Shown here piece after piece: positions 22,659 through 34,061 of a stretch of DNA of 64,000 nucleotides. How positions within the stretch are numbered: the stretch's first letter is position 1; each line of letters opens with the position of its first letter. The stretch comes from Phaeoceros laevis (Eukaryota > Anthocerotophyta > Anthocerotopsida > Notothyladales): the NCBI GenBank assembly GCA_049999765.1, contig JBNGIQ010009135.1, forward strand, positions 82,518-146,517. The letters run 5' to 3'. The position numbers were made by a program, and so were the translations under genes. The notes under the pieces were generated by a model. The model was not told the DNA's origin, did not search any database, and saw only the letters and a program-made list of their open reading frames with translations.

Positions 22659-24339
22659 ATGGCGCTTCGTCCAGAGCGGCAGAACCCGCCTGAGGTTTTC
22701 TACAACGAAATTGAAGCCCGGAAGTATACCACGTCTTCCAGGATTATCGAAATTCAGGTATGAAGCCGCTGCTTGAGGCGTAATCGTTTCAAGGTTGCAA
22801 GGTTTCGGTATGATCAGCTGTGAACTTGTCCTGGCAGGCAAAGTTGTCTGAGAGGGCGTTGGAGCTTCTAGCACTCCCAGATGATGAGATTCCTAGAGTG
22901 CTTCTGGATATCGGTGAGTTTCTGTTGTTCCTAAAGAGGGTTTCAACTTGCATGTCCTGCAATATGGTGGCACAATTTTGATTCGGCTGTACCTGCAGGA
23001 TGTGGCTCTGGGCTTAGTGGAGAAACTTTGACAAAGCATGGCCACCACTGGATTGGTGTTGATATCTCAGAAGCTATGCTAGGTAGCTATTACTCAATGC
23101 ACCTACTGGTCTCATCATCTGAAGCTCTATGTTATCAGGCACCGAAGTTTTGGCAAAGTTGAGGTTGTCTGACTAGCATTTTATGATTTTCTTCTGCAGA
23201 TATCGGCTTAGAACGAGAAGTTAAAGGAGATCTTATTCATAGCGATATAGGGCAGGTGCTCTTGATGGCAGCATGTAGGCGGATGCCTTCGGGTCATAAA
23301 TATGTTTCTGTCGTAGGGAGCTGTCGTCCTGTCCTATACTCGTAGATTCATACGGTTCTGAAACAGAAATGTTGTCCAACAGGGATTGGGTATAAGGGAT
23401 GGGATTATAGATGGAGCCATAAGTATCTCTGCCCTGCAGGTGCTTTACTCTTCGCTCTGTCTTGCCGCTGTTCATGGGGTCCTTTACTTGCTTGACTGAG
23501 AGAGAGATCTGTTTCTCTGTTGGGTGATCAGTTTATATCTAATGATGCCTCCTCTCTTGTAAGCAGTGGCTTTGTAATGCTGACAAGGCTTCCCACAATC
23601 CTCGCCTAAGGCTCAAGTAGGTCCAGGTGCCTTGTATCATGTTTTTGCCTTGTGGTTTGATTTTATCCTTTATGACCCATTGTTTTCATATTTCAGGTCC
23701 TTCTTCACTTCACTATACCGATGTCTAGCACGGGGTGCAAGGGCAGTCTTACAAATTTATCCTGAGAATTCAATACAGCTGGAAATGATAACATCTGCAG
23801 CAATGCGAGTTGGTTTTTCTGGTGGCTTGGTTGTGGACTACCCTCACAGGTTTGCTACAGCTTTGGCATCCTCTTTGAAAGTAGGGAGTTTGCAATACAT
23901 TCGTAGCTGACACCAAGTGATCTGTGTCTCAATGTGCAGTACCCGAGCAAAGAAGTATTTCCTTTGTTTGGTTTGTGGGCCACCAAGCGTCAACAGTGTG
24001 CTTCCCAAAGCCAAGGGGCTAGATGGAGGCAGTGACAGTGAAGAGAGTAGTGATGAAGAACAGGAACAAACTGTGAGCCACCATTCGCCTCGCTTTGGAG
24101 TTTCATTTGTTTCTTGTGGGTCTGCTGCCTCGACTGGAAGAGTATGCTAACAGTGAAAGTATGGCATGCAGGTGAGTGTTGGCAAGAGGCAGAGACCAGC
24201 AAAACGAGTGAAGGTCAAACACAATGTTAAGGGCAAGTCATGGCTTTTGAAAAAGAAAGCGCAACAAAGAAATAAGGGGGTGCCTGATGTTCCTCGTGAT
24301 ACTAAGTACACCGGGAGGAAAAGAAAAGCTCGATTTTGA
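22659..24339 (+). CDS. BUD23: 18S rRNA (guanine-N7)-methyltransferase BUD23
   Basis: Starts at ATG 22659 ([17 protein letters not shown]). About eight exons join in phase; exon 1 is 22659-22757. SAM-binding motif I is [11 protein letters not shown] and the acidic post-I residue lies in HHWIGVDIS. Then follow [26 protein letters not shown], a [18 protein letters not shown] core and a Lys/Arg-rich tail ([15 protein letters not shown], ending TGRKRKARF), which is the nucleolar C-terminal domain typical of BUD23/WBSCR22. The enzyme methylates a single guanine of 18S rRNA (G1575 in yeast) and, with TRMT112, supports 40S export. The Arabidopsis orthologue is RID2. Length and architecture are normal and no lesion is seen. 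Confidence 0.93.
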
Positions 24340-24733
24340 CAAGACCTTATTCACCCAACTTTGTCTCAGCCAAGAACTGAATCTCTGGGATCTGGTACTG
24401 CGTGGTAACAATGAGCAAACTTCCTGTGAATACTTTTCTGCAGCTACCCGCTGACACCAGTCAGATGGGACAGCTCTGCTTATTGTCTACATTGATTTGT
24501 CACAAGTCCGTACACCAAACATTCTTCAATAGTGAGATCCCTCTTTTGATCCTTTACTACAAGGAACAAACTGCTAGCAGCAATTTGCTATTAATGCTAA
24601 GCTACTCCCGTTTAAGTTACATTCTCAGCTCAAATGATCAGACAGGAAATCCAATACGGAGACCACTGTCCTACAAACCACATCTGTACAGCCAGCTAAT
24701 TAGGCAAGAATTGCAGCGCGAGATGATGATCCA

Positions 24734-25251
24734 CTAGAAAGCGGAGCCGCTGCCTCTTTTTTGTCCAAGCAGATGATCCTTGGCCTCGTTTATCTTCGAT
24801 GCCAGGTAATGGCTTCCGCCAAAGTCAGGATGGTTTGCAGCAATGACTCTTCGATGAGCCTCCTTGACCTTGTCCTGTGCCACACTCTCCCTGCAAGGAA
24901 AAAGCAGACTCTTTAAGAAAACACCACAAGGTGCACCCTTCCAGCTGATAGCGGAATTGTTGCAGCAGATAAGAACACAAACTCTTACCTCACACCAAGA
25001 ATTAGGGCAGCTTCCCTTTTTGTCATCACCGGCTGGAACCCACCCTCGTAGAATTTGCGGATGCGAGGAACAACAGGCCTTGACTTGAACGCCTGCCACG
25101 CCTCGATGCCATATTTTCCAGCCATAGCCACAGCCGCTACACTAATTCCAGCAATCAATGGACTTAAAGCCTGCAGAGACAGAGGATGTGTGAGAGGGAG
25201 TCAAATAATACGCACTATCAGTGCTCAGAAATCTGGCAAATTGCGCACCAT
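24734..25251 (-). CDS. TIM14: Mitochondrial import motor subunit TIM14/PAM18
   Basis: Three exons (25251-25249, 25170-24989, 24890-24734) encode 113 residues. Exon 1 contributes only the ATG, immediately followed by the GTGCGC donor. An N-terminal membrane anchor (SPLIAGISVAAVAMAGKYG) is followed by AWQAFKSRP, FYEGGFQPVMTKREAALILG and a degenerate J domain with its HPD tripeptide (AANHPDFGGSHYLASKINEA), ending SGSAF. This is the layout of TIM14/PAM18, the inner-membrane J protein that stimulates mtHsp70 in the TIM23 import motor. Length matches plant orthologues. It is divergent from the tRNase Z gene. Confidence 0.93.
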
Positions 25252-26189
25252 TGTGTCCACTATCTGCAGGTTGCTTCAGAGCTCGGGGTGCGCCGGCAAG
25301 CAGTGTACGTGACACCGACTCTCTTCGCGGGTTGTGGCGAGAACCCTCTCCTGAAAATGGACGATCCGAGTAAGGCTTTGCCCTCTAGTAGCTAGCTGCT
25401 ACATTTAACAGCAATCTACCAGAAATTGACATCATGCTGAGCTATCCTACCAACTATGCAACCAGAATAATTTTAGGTGGACTCGCCAAACACGAATCAA
25501 GATCTATTACCTCCACCAGAGCACTCGTCCGCGAAACCACGGTCTCGGCAATGAGGCGCAAAGCAGTCTCACAATTGAGAGGCTCTACCGATATCGATGG
25601 AAGGTTGATCAAATTTAGGGATGCCGGGAGCAGCACGCCGCCGAGACTCTAGAACAATCGTAAATAATTTGCGCCGACAAAGTCCGTACTATTCTTCTGT
25701 AACTTCTGTTCATGCGCTAATGGACCCAAGGTTCGAAGTTCGAACTCGAAGGAGTGATTACACAGTGCTATGCGATTTTGCAACGGTCGTCAGTACAAAA
25801 CTTCCATCAGCCGGGTGGAAGAAGATGCGGGTGCTGGAGCTGGCTCGCATCTCAGCGCGCTTTCTGCGCTGCCTGAGGGCTTCCAGTCCCTTGGAGGCGT
25901 ACTTTTTCACCGGTTCCATCTGCTCTGGAGCTGCGCAGTCCCATAATCAGGCAGCTGGAAAACCTCGGTCCGGGGTCGACCCACAGACAACTGATGCAAT
26001 TGACAGGAACATTACAGGGAATGAAGCCCTTCCAAATGGATGGACGCAGCAAGCACGAAAACGGAACACGAATGACGGCAAGGGTGCTGCTACTCAGATT
26101 TTCTTGTGTATGGTCGTGTCCTTGACTGTGCTGTTATGGGAGGTCTTTGATCTTTGGTGGGAATGAACTACTTGCTACGAACGTAAAAG
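25252..26189. other. Interval between TIM14 and tRNase Z starts, possible targeting exon
   Basis: The interval holds both promoters. A plus-strand open frame reaches its stop at 26166, and from the ATG at 25825 it reads like an organelle presequence (MRVLELARISARFLRCLRAS, no acidic residues for 20 positions after E5). GT sites at 26112 or 26141 could splice in phase to the AG just before 26205 and add this leader to tRNase Z. That would leave a 60-90 bp intron. Not proven. Confidence 0.35.
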
Positions 26190-28596
26190 ATGTTGAGCTT
26201 ACAGATGAAAATGTGCACAGAGTGGAAGGACGAGGGAACGCAGCAAGTGCGACCACCGGATTCCGACTTGTCAGATAGTTTGATGGATCATCGAGGAATG
26301 CAACTTGTCTTTTTAGGGACATCAGCATCAGTTCCAACAATTACAAGGAACACGTCGTGCATTGCCTTGAGATTGAGTAAGTGTTCGGTTTAGGTTCTAA
26401 AATACCTTGTCTTCTCTCTTGCCCAGACATAGATGAAGTAGACGTCTCCCGTGTTTCAAATTACAGTACGGTACTTACTAGGCAGTCCAACTGCATTGCA
26501 AACTAACAAGCTAGTCAGTCCAATTGTATTGCAACCTGAGGAGCTTCATGAGTGGGAAAGTCTCACTGGGGCTGTTTTCAACAGCTGGAACCATCTATCT
26601 GTTCGATTGTGGTGAGGGAGTACAGCAGCAGCTCCAACGGACTGGTTTTCGTCAGACTAGCATTGACAACATTTTTATAACGCACATGCATGGTGACCAT
26701 GTATCCTTTTTCAGCAAATTTTAAAATGGAAAGCTGAACCGCGTGTTTGTAAAGGACACGGTGTGCTTGGGATTGATAACATAACTGTCTTTCTTGTCCC
26801 TTGACACTCAGACCTCAGATATTCGGGCTCCCAGGTTTGCTTATTTCCTTCGAGAACTGGCAGTTTTATGAGCTGTGTTGGTGTCTGAAGTGCAATTATG
26901 CCAGACTTAAGAATCCCAGATCCTTTCAAGCTATCTGCTTTGTCTTAGAAGTCCAAACCTGCCAGGACTAAGCATCCTTCAAAATTGTGAATAATTATTG
27001 GTGTTGGATGTCTGTAGCAAGGCCTTCTCTGTAACATAGGAATGTCAGCACCTCCAACCAAGCAGCCTGTACAAATCTTTGGGCCTGCTGGTTTGCGGGA
27101 GTGGATAAGAACTACGATGAAGTCATGCCATGCAAGGGTGTTCCCCAAGTTTGTAGTTCATGAGCTTTCCTTGCAACAGGTATTTTTTTCGTTATCCATT
27201 ATGAGGGTTCTGTTCAAAACAAAAACATCTGTATGTCAACTATGTTGTACTGAGCCTGAAGTTATGTCGTCTTTAGGGTAGGTCCTTGAAAAGGGTAGCT
27301 GTTGGAAACTCAGCGGCAGACAGGCATGAAGATGAACTGCCAGGAAAAGACATCTTGGCATCAAAGGATGGTCTGTGGCATGTGTGAGACTTCCAGTCAG
27401 CCTCTGCTTCGTACAAGCTTGTCCTTGCTGTATCACATGGTGTCAGAACTCTGATTGTTTCGAATTCAACGTGCATGTGCCAGACATGAAGATGAGCGTT
27501 ACACGGTAAAAGCTGGACTTTTGGCTCACCCCATTCCTTGCTGGGGATATGTTCTTGAGGAGCATCCTCGTCCGGGCAGGTATCAGGAGGTGTCCTCATA
27601 GTTGTCTGGCTTCTGATATCCTCATGAGAGAGGACTCGTTGCATAGTAAGAAGTGAGTGGCCTTGCAGGTTTTCCGTAAACCGTGCCCTAGAGGCTGGCG
27701 TCAAGCCTGGTCCTTTGTTTGGTAGATTACAGAATGGTCATTCTGTAACACTCAGCGATGGGAAAGTGGTGTGTGACATCATTCTTAACGTTGCTCAGTC
27801 TGGAAAAAATCTCTAGTTTGCTGCTGGCGCATAACAGTATCTGCTTGTAGGTGCAAGCGACAGACGTACTTGGACAGACAAGGAGAGGTCGCAAAGTTGG
27901 TAAGTACATAGTAAAACTCTCACCTAGATATTCTGTCTAACCGAAGTTGTGAGATCTGAGCCTCTGTGGTTTGACTTGCAGTAATCTTGGGAGACACAAG
28001 TGACTCTAGTTCTCTACTTCATGCTGCACGAGGAGCAGATGTCCTGGTGCATGAGGCTACTCTGATCGAGAAAGATGCATCTGAGGCTGACAAACGGGGT
28101 CATTCTACATCAAGTATGCCTACTTTTGAGACTGCTTGTAAAGGCTTGCAATTGTCAAGGCTTGCTACATTTTGGTATTGACAATTATATCTGCCTTTCA
28201 GCCATGGCAGGGGAGTTTGCCAAAGCTGTGGACGCAAAGAAGCTTGTGCTAACTCACTTCAGCGGCAAACTGGAGGGTGCCCTCTGTGGGTTCAGTGTGA
28301 GTGCCGAACGCACCAGTTATACCTGCTAATCTATGGGGTGAACATGATTAAAACCTTTTTTCTCGTCTCACAACGTGGCTCTGAATGTACAGGAGAGGGG
28401 TGCAGGCACAGTGCAAGACCTGGTTAATGCGGCTAAAGTTGCTTTTGGGAAGGATGTAGTAGCTGCCAGAGATCTCTTTGCACTGACTGTCTTCGCGACC
28501 GATGAACCTGTTGCATCCAGCAGCATAAGGACGGAGGCCCCGCTGGTCGATTCTCCAGCTACGGAAACTAGAAGCTTATCCATCATATCAGGATAG
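26190..28596 (+). CDS. tRNase Z, short ELAC1-like form
   Basis: The conserved part starts at MQLVFLGTSASVPTITRNTS (26298), within a frame open from ATG 26190. Exons then give TIYLFDCGEGVQQQL, FITHMHGDH (the HxHxDH metal site), IFGLPGLLCNIG, QIFGPAGLREW, a low-conservation exon, VHEDERYTVKAGLLAHPIPC, VKPGPLFGRLQNG, VVILGDTSDS, ADVLVHEATL, KRGHSTS, KKLVLTHFS and a C-terminal VQDLVNAAKVAFG region ending at 28596. All joins keep frame. The enzyme is a metallo-beta-lactamase-fold endonuclease that removes the 3' trailer of pre-tRNA. The sequence is closer to ELAC1 and bacterial RNase Z than to the long dimer-like form. An upstream targeting exon is possible (see 25252-26189), so the compartment is undecided. 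Confidence 0.85.
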
Positions 28597-28745
28597 CAAT
28601 CATTAAATACAATTTTCCAGTGCAGGTGACGTAGTATAAATAGGAACAGTAATCTCATTTTAATTTATAACACTTCAATGGCAGGAAATGACACATTAGC
28701 GTCTTGAAGTATTTAGTACTGTACTTGATGGATTTCGCTAAGGAT

Positions 28746-31700
28746 CTAGTCGCACTTTAGTGCTCTAGCTATTCTGTATGTTCCTCCACATGAGTCGGCG
28801 ATTTCAGTGTACAAAGTCACCAGATACTCCTTATTTTCCAGATAACACAGAAAAAGTGCCTGCTCATCCTGCAGAGACACGAAGTGAACACGTTTTACTG
28901 TCTATTAAGGTAAGACCACAGCGAGGTGATCAGAGGAAGAAGAGATACCACAGGCCACGAATTGAAGTCTTCTGGGGAAGTTTGAAGTATCTCAGCAGCT
29001 GCTTGTCCGTGGCACAAAGCTTGTCGTTCATCGGCATTTCCAAATTGCGAAGCATCGGAGAACATGATTGTTGCACAAAACAATTGAGCAACCTCCCTGT
29101 TATCGCAATCCGTATGGCAAAAGCAGCACCTCCAAGTGCTCGAATTTTGCCTCACTGACCGCCCACATTTTGTATGAGAGGAGACAACTTGGACTTTGTT
29201 CACACTCATTCCTCTGATCTTGATTTTGCAAACCTGTGGATCATGCACACCTTAAAGAGTTTTCTTCCACCTTCTGTCACAGTTGGGAGACATTAAAGTG
29301 TACACTGCTCTTATTCGATGCACTTCACCCTGTACAACATACCAGCATTGTGCTTGCATTTCCGAGCTTGTAAACAGGCATCACGTCATGCAGAGTTGAC
29401 GACGAGAGCAAAGCAGGTAGCTGTGTGACATTTACCAGCTTTGACCCGGGATCTTTTTCCTCCCAGCTACAGTCCACCCTAAAACATCAGATCACTTCAA
29501 GGTGACATCAGTTTTAACATATTCTCAAGGCGTAGTCAAGTCAGATACGAAACATAGCTGGCGAAAGAAAAGGTAAAGTAGCGTACCTGCCACCTCCACC
29601 ACCAACAGTTACCACTCCAGAGATGAATACTAGATGACCTGTCCACATCTCTCCTCCTGACCTGCAAACGCCATATTTGCCTTCGTCTAATTAGTTTTTG
29701 ACTTCGACCTGAACCACAGGGCCACTCCAATGAAGTAGTAGCATACATCAGACTGAAACAGCTATGCTGCTCTGTACACCTATTATTGAATTAGAAGAGT
29801 GAGGGAGCATCATGTGGCCCTCACCACTGGCCATTGAATAGCAGCTTGATGTTTGTGATTCCAGTTTTGTCTGCTAGACCTAAAAGGAAAGTCGACGGAG
29901 AAGTCTCATCAGAAATGATGGAACATACCCGTCCGTACAAGGTTACATGTGACATCTTCGGCTGCAGGTTTTCAATTAACAGCTGGAGAAAAGCAGGAGA
30001 CCAAAGTAAATTAACTACAGCTAAACATCCAATTTCTGCAATTGCAAAATACTTGCATAGACAGGCAAGGTGTCGAAGAAGTACCCGAGATGGAAAGTTT
30101 GTGTAGTTGAGGGAACCTTGCGAGTCCATTGGAAGAGTCACTTGGGAGACTGAAGAGCTTTTACTTTGGGGGTCTGTCAGAGATGAGGCATTTTGCTGGG
30201 GCCCTTGGCTTTGAGTACCTCCTAGTGTGACCTGCCCGCATTTGATAGGTCATCCACAGCTAGTTCAGTTCTAAACCCTCAATTGTGTGCTGTCATAAGC
30301 TCCAATGTTTCAGCAGGAACGAACCAATCAGCTGAAGGCATGGAAAATCACGTTACCTGCTCCTTGGTTGGGACATACGGAACTGTATAGATGCAAGTAC
30401 GACTTCCATGTTCCAAGCAAAAACCGCAGTGGGTTATCACGCCGGTGTCAGCATCCATAGAGACGTTAGGACGTTCGAGGGCTATCATGCTGCCTTCACT
30501 GTCAACCACAGAACGAATGTGTAAAACAGAAGTTCAATGTAGGGTTGCCAAAGAGCTCGTTCTTGTCTCCAAAATAAATCAGGCATAAGCAAGCTCACCT
30601 TACTAGGTTCACAAGTAACACCTGCTCGTCCCAGAGAAGGAACAGTATCAAATCTTCATTACTGTCCCGAAGTAGCAGCTTCACATACTTGCTTTGATCC
30701 GCAGTTTCCACCTTGCCTATGTTCTCCAAGCTGAAATACAAGTCAGAGTCAAAGACTGACTATATTCCCTACAATAGACTCAATGCATTCCAAGCTTCAT
30801 ACCAAAGGCATGACTGGAATTTACCGTGCATAGAAGCAGTAGTCGTTTCTGGTCTGGGCTGGGTCTGGGCTTATAGAAGAGAACGTGTCGGTGAAGAACT
30901 GTGCTCCCAGCAATACTGCATCATCATCATGCTCCTGAACAATCCGATTGAAAGGCGCATATGATGGCCGATGACATACTGAGCCAACGAGCATGGGATC
31001 CGGCAAACTCATCACCTACCTCAAACAGCAAGATGCTCATATACTCAGTGGGTAATAGCCTGGGCGGGATACTAGCTGAATCAAGAGCAATCCGCAGCCG
31101 GCAGCCTGTAAGGCGAATCTCCCTCTGCGGCTTCAGAACTCCACCCTCAGTGCCAATCAAGTCATAGAATCTGCACAAAAGAGCAACATTGGATTTAGTT
31201 GTTTCCTTCTCTGACAAGCTCACCAGCGACGAAGACACGTTGAGATACCTGCGATGAAGGTACAGATCAATGCTACTTGAGCTCCAGGGATCCCCCAGCT
31301 TGAGCAAGTAGCTGCTAGTTCCTGCATTGCAAAACTCCATGTTCATAACCTCGCCACACCACAACTTACCATGAATCCAAAGGCTCTATATCCTTACCAG
31401 GGAGCAAATGTAGGTCAATAATTACAGCCTCCAGCACTGCATCAAGAGAGATGAACTTCTTCTCCAAAATTGAGTCAATGTTGACAGTCTTCGCAAGCCG
31501 CGGACGCTGCTGCTTGCACCTCCTTGCAATCACGGATTGCATGCTTTCCGCATCCCCTCGGCTCTTGCGCATTCTTCTTCTCCCCATGCTCTCCTTCTCC
31601 GTCCAGGCATGGAAGAGGTCAGAGAGCACAATGGCATCCGTGACCCCGCTGGGATAAGCGCGGCAGCAATCCAGTACCCTCTCACACACCCAGCTCCAGC

Positions 31701-31803
31701 CGACCAGCCCCCTGTCTCCTCCATCCTCCCCATCCCACACGGTCTCAGCCAATGTCTGCCTTGCCGATTCCACGAAACAAAGGAAGCCGTCTCCTTCATC
31801 CAT
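28746..31803 (-). CDS. SHLD2-like OB-fold protein
   Basis: Starts at ATG 31803 (MDEGDGFLCFVESARQTLAE) and runs through about eleven exons: HLLPGKDIEPLDSW, FYDLIGTEGGVLKPQREIRL, LLPTEYMSILLFEV, VTLPMDSQGSLNYTNFPSR, HVTLYGRVCSII and GLADKTGITNIKLLFNGQW. A cysteine cluster (HTKCG, then CCFCHTDC) is followed by GQAAAEILQTSPEDF and a last exon ending ARALKCD at 28746. OB-type strands plus a Cys4-like zinc ribbon inserted before the end match the plant protein family annotated as shieldin subunit 2 OB-fold. In animals SHLD2 binds single-stranded DNA and limits end resection at double-strand breaks; a plant role is inferred. It is tail-to-tail with tRNase Z and head-to-head with FAS1 (241 bp). Confidence 0.6.
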
Positions 31804-32044
31804 TATGCCAGAATCTGGCGGTGCCTCACTGATGAGTCCCGCCAAAACTTACCCCAACGGGCTAGGCGGGGGCTTTTTGAAGTTTGGAGAAAATGAAAAC
31901 AAGAGCGGGAAGCTCTTATCGCTTCTTATTCGCTCAGCATGTCCTTTCGGGCAGGACCAGTGCGTCACGTGGTGACCTGTGCCTTCTCGAGTTCTTGGGT
32001 TTCCTGTCCTGTTCACCGCTGCCTCCAGCCCGTTGCCGTGTTAG
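31804..32044. promoter_or_regulatory. Shared divergent promoter, SHLD2-like and FAS1
   Basis: 241 bp separate the two start codons, leaving room for only one promoter region serving both a DNA end-protection-like gene and a histone chaperone gene. It contains two GGCGGG-type elements near 31839-31869, one beside a TTTTGGCGGG stretch resembling an E2F site. That fits S-phase expression but is not tested. Confidence 0.4.
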
Positions 32045-33772
32045 ATGCATGAGGCAGTGGCTCCTGCGATGGAGCCTGTGGAAGGTGCTGTTTCTTTAGG
32101 AGCTGCTGCTGCGGATGGGAAGCAGAAACGAAGTCGGAAGAGGGCATCGAGGAAGGCTCCAGCAGAAGAGGAGGGGGCCAGCAAAGAGGGTCAGAAGATG
32201 GAGGGGGAAGCGGGAAAAGCTAGGCCTCCTGACGTGAAGGAATCGGAGAAAGCTGCTAAGGAAGCAATCAGGGAGATGGAGCGCTTACAGAAGTCTGCTG
32301 CTCGGCTGGAAAAGGAGGAAAAAAAACTTGAAAGGGAGAGGATTGAGAAGAAGCAGAAGATTTCCTTGCAACGGCAAGCCGACATCATGGGTAGGTTTCT
32401 CAGGATGAGCAAAGGAAATGTGAAGCCCGTTCAGGCAGAGGTAGCAGAATCGTCCGCCCCGTGCAAAGAAGATGTGGAGCATCCATCTCCAAGCTCAGCC
32501 CCGGGGGCTCATGTGGTGGACATGGACAGGCAGATTCAGGGTAGCGAGAATTTGGATGCGGGGGATTTGCTAAAAAGCCATGTCTCTGCTTGGCGCCTCC
32601 TAGCACGCAAACAGTTTCCAGAGAGGTGGGGATTACGCCTGAAACCCAAGGTATCCTGGTATACGGAGCTACGGCTGTCTGGTGGAGGTGGCAGCTCATC
32701 AAGTCAAACCCGGAAAAGGGACAGAGCTGATTTAGAGGCTGTTGACCAGGAGAAGCAGGAACTGGAAGGGGAAAATGGTTCGGCGGTGGCTAGTGACTGC
32801 GCACTGGTTGACATCTTGAAGCCTGATGGCTTCAGGAAGTGTCAAAGGAAGAGGCGAAAGCTCTTACAGTTTGACAAGAGTCACAGACCAGCCTACTACG
32901 GAACTTATTCCAAGAGGAGCGGTACTGTGAGGGCGCGTAGGCCACTGAAGAAAGACGGATCTCTGGACTACGAAATTGACAGTGATGAGGAGTGGGAAGA
33001 GGAGGATCCGGGAGAAAGTCTCTCCGACTGCGAGAAGGACGAAGAGGATGACAAGGTTGAGGCAGAAGAAGAAGATGAAAATTCTGATGGCTTCATGGTA
33101 CCAGATGGGTATCTCTCTGAGAACGAAGGTGTGCACTTGGAAGATACGGATTCAGAGGACACTGGCGAAAGCCCTTCTTCAACTCGCCGTAAATCCATTC
33201 ATGATGATCCAAATTCCTACCTTGCTGAAGACAGCATCGATGTGCACGCTTTTGAGAGGCTGCTGAAGGTCTTGGACAACGCCACAGATCACGCAGTACG
33301 AAGCAATCGTCCACTGATGATAAACATGATGAGGAGGGACTCGAATGATCACCAAGATGCCACTCAAGCAACCCAAGGACCTCAAATAGACTTGACAAAG
33401 ACTCAGCGACTATGTCTTCAAGCTCTGAGGATTGTTGTTGTGTCTCCAAGGGTGCTGATTGAACCTCCAGATGACTGTCTTGCCGCAGCCAAGCTTCAGC
33501 CGAAGGAAACGACGACCAGAAGAGGGCGGAAGAAACGAGTCTTCGCTCTTTCAGACAGCGGCCTCAAGGAGTTCGTTCAAGTGCTTATGTCGTCCTCGAC
33601 TGGCATCAAGAAGACCAAAGAGCTGCTGGTAGAGAAGTTCCCGCAAGCTCCCAAGGGCTTTTTGAATGCCAAAATCCATGAGGTGGCTGAATATGTAGAT
33701 AATCGGTGGCAGGTAAAGTCTGAAGTTTTGGAGCAGCAAGGGCTCGTATCTTCCGAGCCCAAGGACTCGTAG
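32045..33772 (+). CDS. FAS1: Chromatin assembly factor 1 large subunit FAS1
   Basis: A single uninterrupted frame of 575 codons from ATG 32045. Residues ~60-120 are a Lys/Glu/Arg-rich (KER) helix (EREIREMERLQKSAA-like, ending SLQRQADIMGRFL). Residue ~285 onward has KLLQFDKSHRPAYYG, RRPLKKDGSLDYEIDSDEEW and a long acidic stretch, then VPDGYLSENEG. The C-terminus carries the winged-helix-like region (LKEFVQVLMSSSTGIKKTKE, FLNAKIHEVAEYVDNRWQVK). This is CAF-1 p150/FAS1, which deposits H3-H4 behind replication forks with FAS2 and MSI1. It is shorter than Arabidopsis FAS1 (about 815 residues), with a short N-terminus. It has no introns, unlike most neighbours and unlike Arabidopsis FAS1. Confidence 0.9.
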   Translation: MHEAVAPAMEPVEGAVSLGAAAADGKQKRSRKRASRKAPAEEEGASKEGQKMEGEAGKARPPDVKESEKAAKEAIREMERLQKSAARLEKEEKKLERERIEKKQKISLQRQADIMGRFLRMSKGNVKPVQAEVAESSAPCKEDVEHPSPSSAPGAHVVDMDRQIQGSENLDAGDLLKSHVSAWRLLARKQFPERWGLRLKPKVSWYTELRLSGGGGSSSSQTRKRDRADLEAVDQEKQELEGENGSAVASDCALVDILKPDGFRKCQRKRRKLLQFDKSHRPAYYGTYSKRSGTVRARRPLKKDGSLDYEIDSDEEWEEEDPGESLSDCEKDEEDDKVEAEEEDENSDGFMVPDGYLSENEGVHLEDTDSEDTGESPSSTRRKSIHDDPNSYLAEDSIDVHAFERLLKVLDNATDHAVRSNRPLMINMMRRDSNDHQDATQATQGPQIDLTKTQRLCLQALRIVVVSPRVLIEPPDDCLAAAKLQPKETTTRRGRKKRVFALSDSGLKEFVQVLMSSSTGIKKTKELLVEKFPQAPKGFLNAKIHEVAEYVDNRWQVKSEVLEQQGLVSSEPKDS

Positions 33773-34061
33773 AAACTGGCAAGCTTGTCACAATTTTCCA
33801 ATGCGGCACCGCAGGTATTGTAGCATTTTAGGTCAGAATGGCAATAGTGTAGCAGAATGCCCAGCATTGTAATCAGCTGTGGCTCATATTTCGCTCCTTA
33901 CATTTTTCTTCCACTCTTCCACTCTTCCGCTGGCAATAAGAGTTGCTTCCACTTGTCTTAGTGCCCTCTTCTCCCTGACATCCAACTGTTCCTAACCAGT
34001 TGGATTCTCAATCAACCTACTGTAGTGTTACAAGGGATGCAGAGTTGTCAAAGTCCACACA

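Noticed and set aside
31366-31845. Earlier start for the SHLD2-like protein at 31845
   Set aside because: That codon is TTG; the first ATG in frame is 31803.
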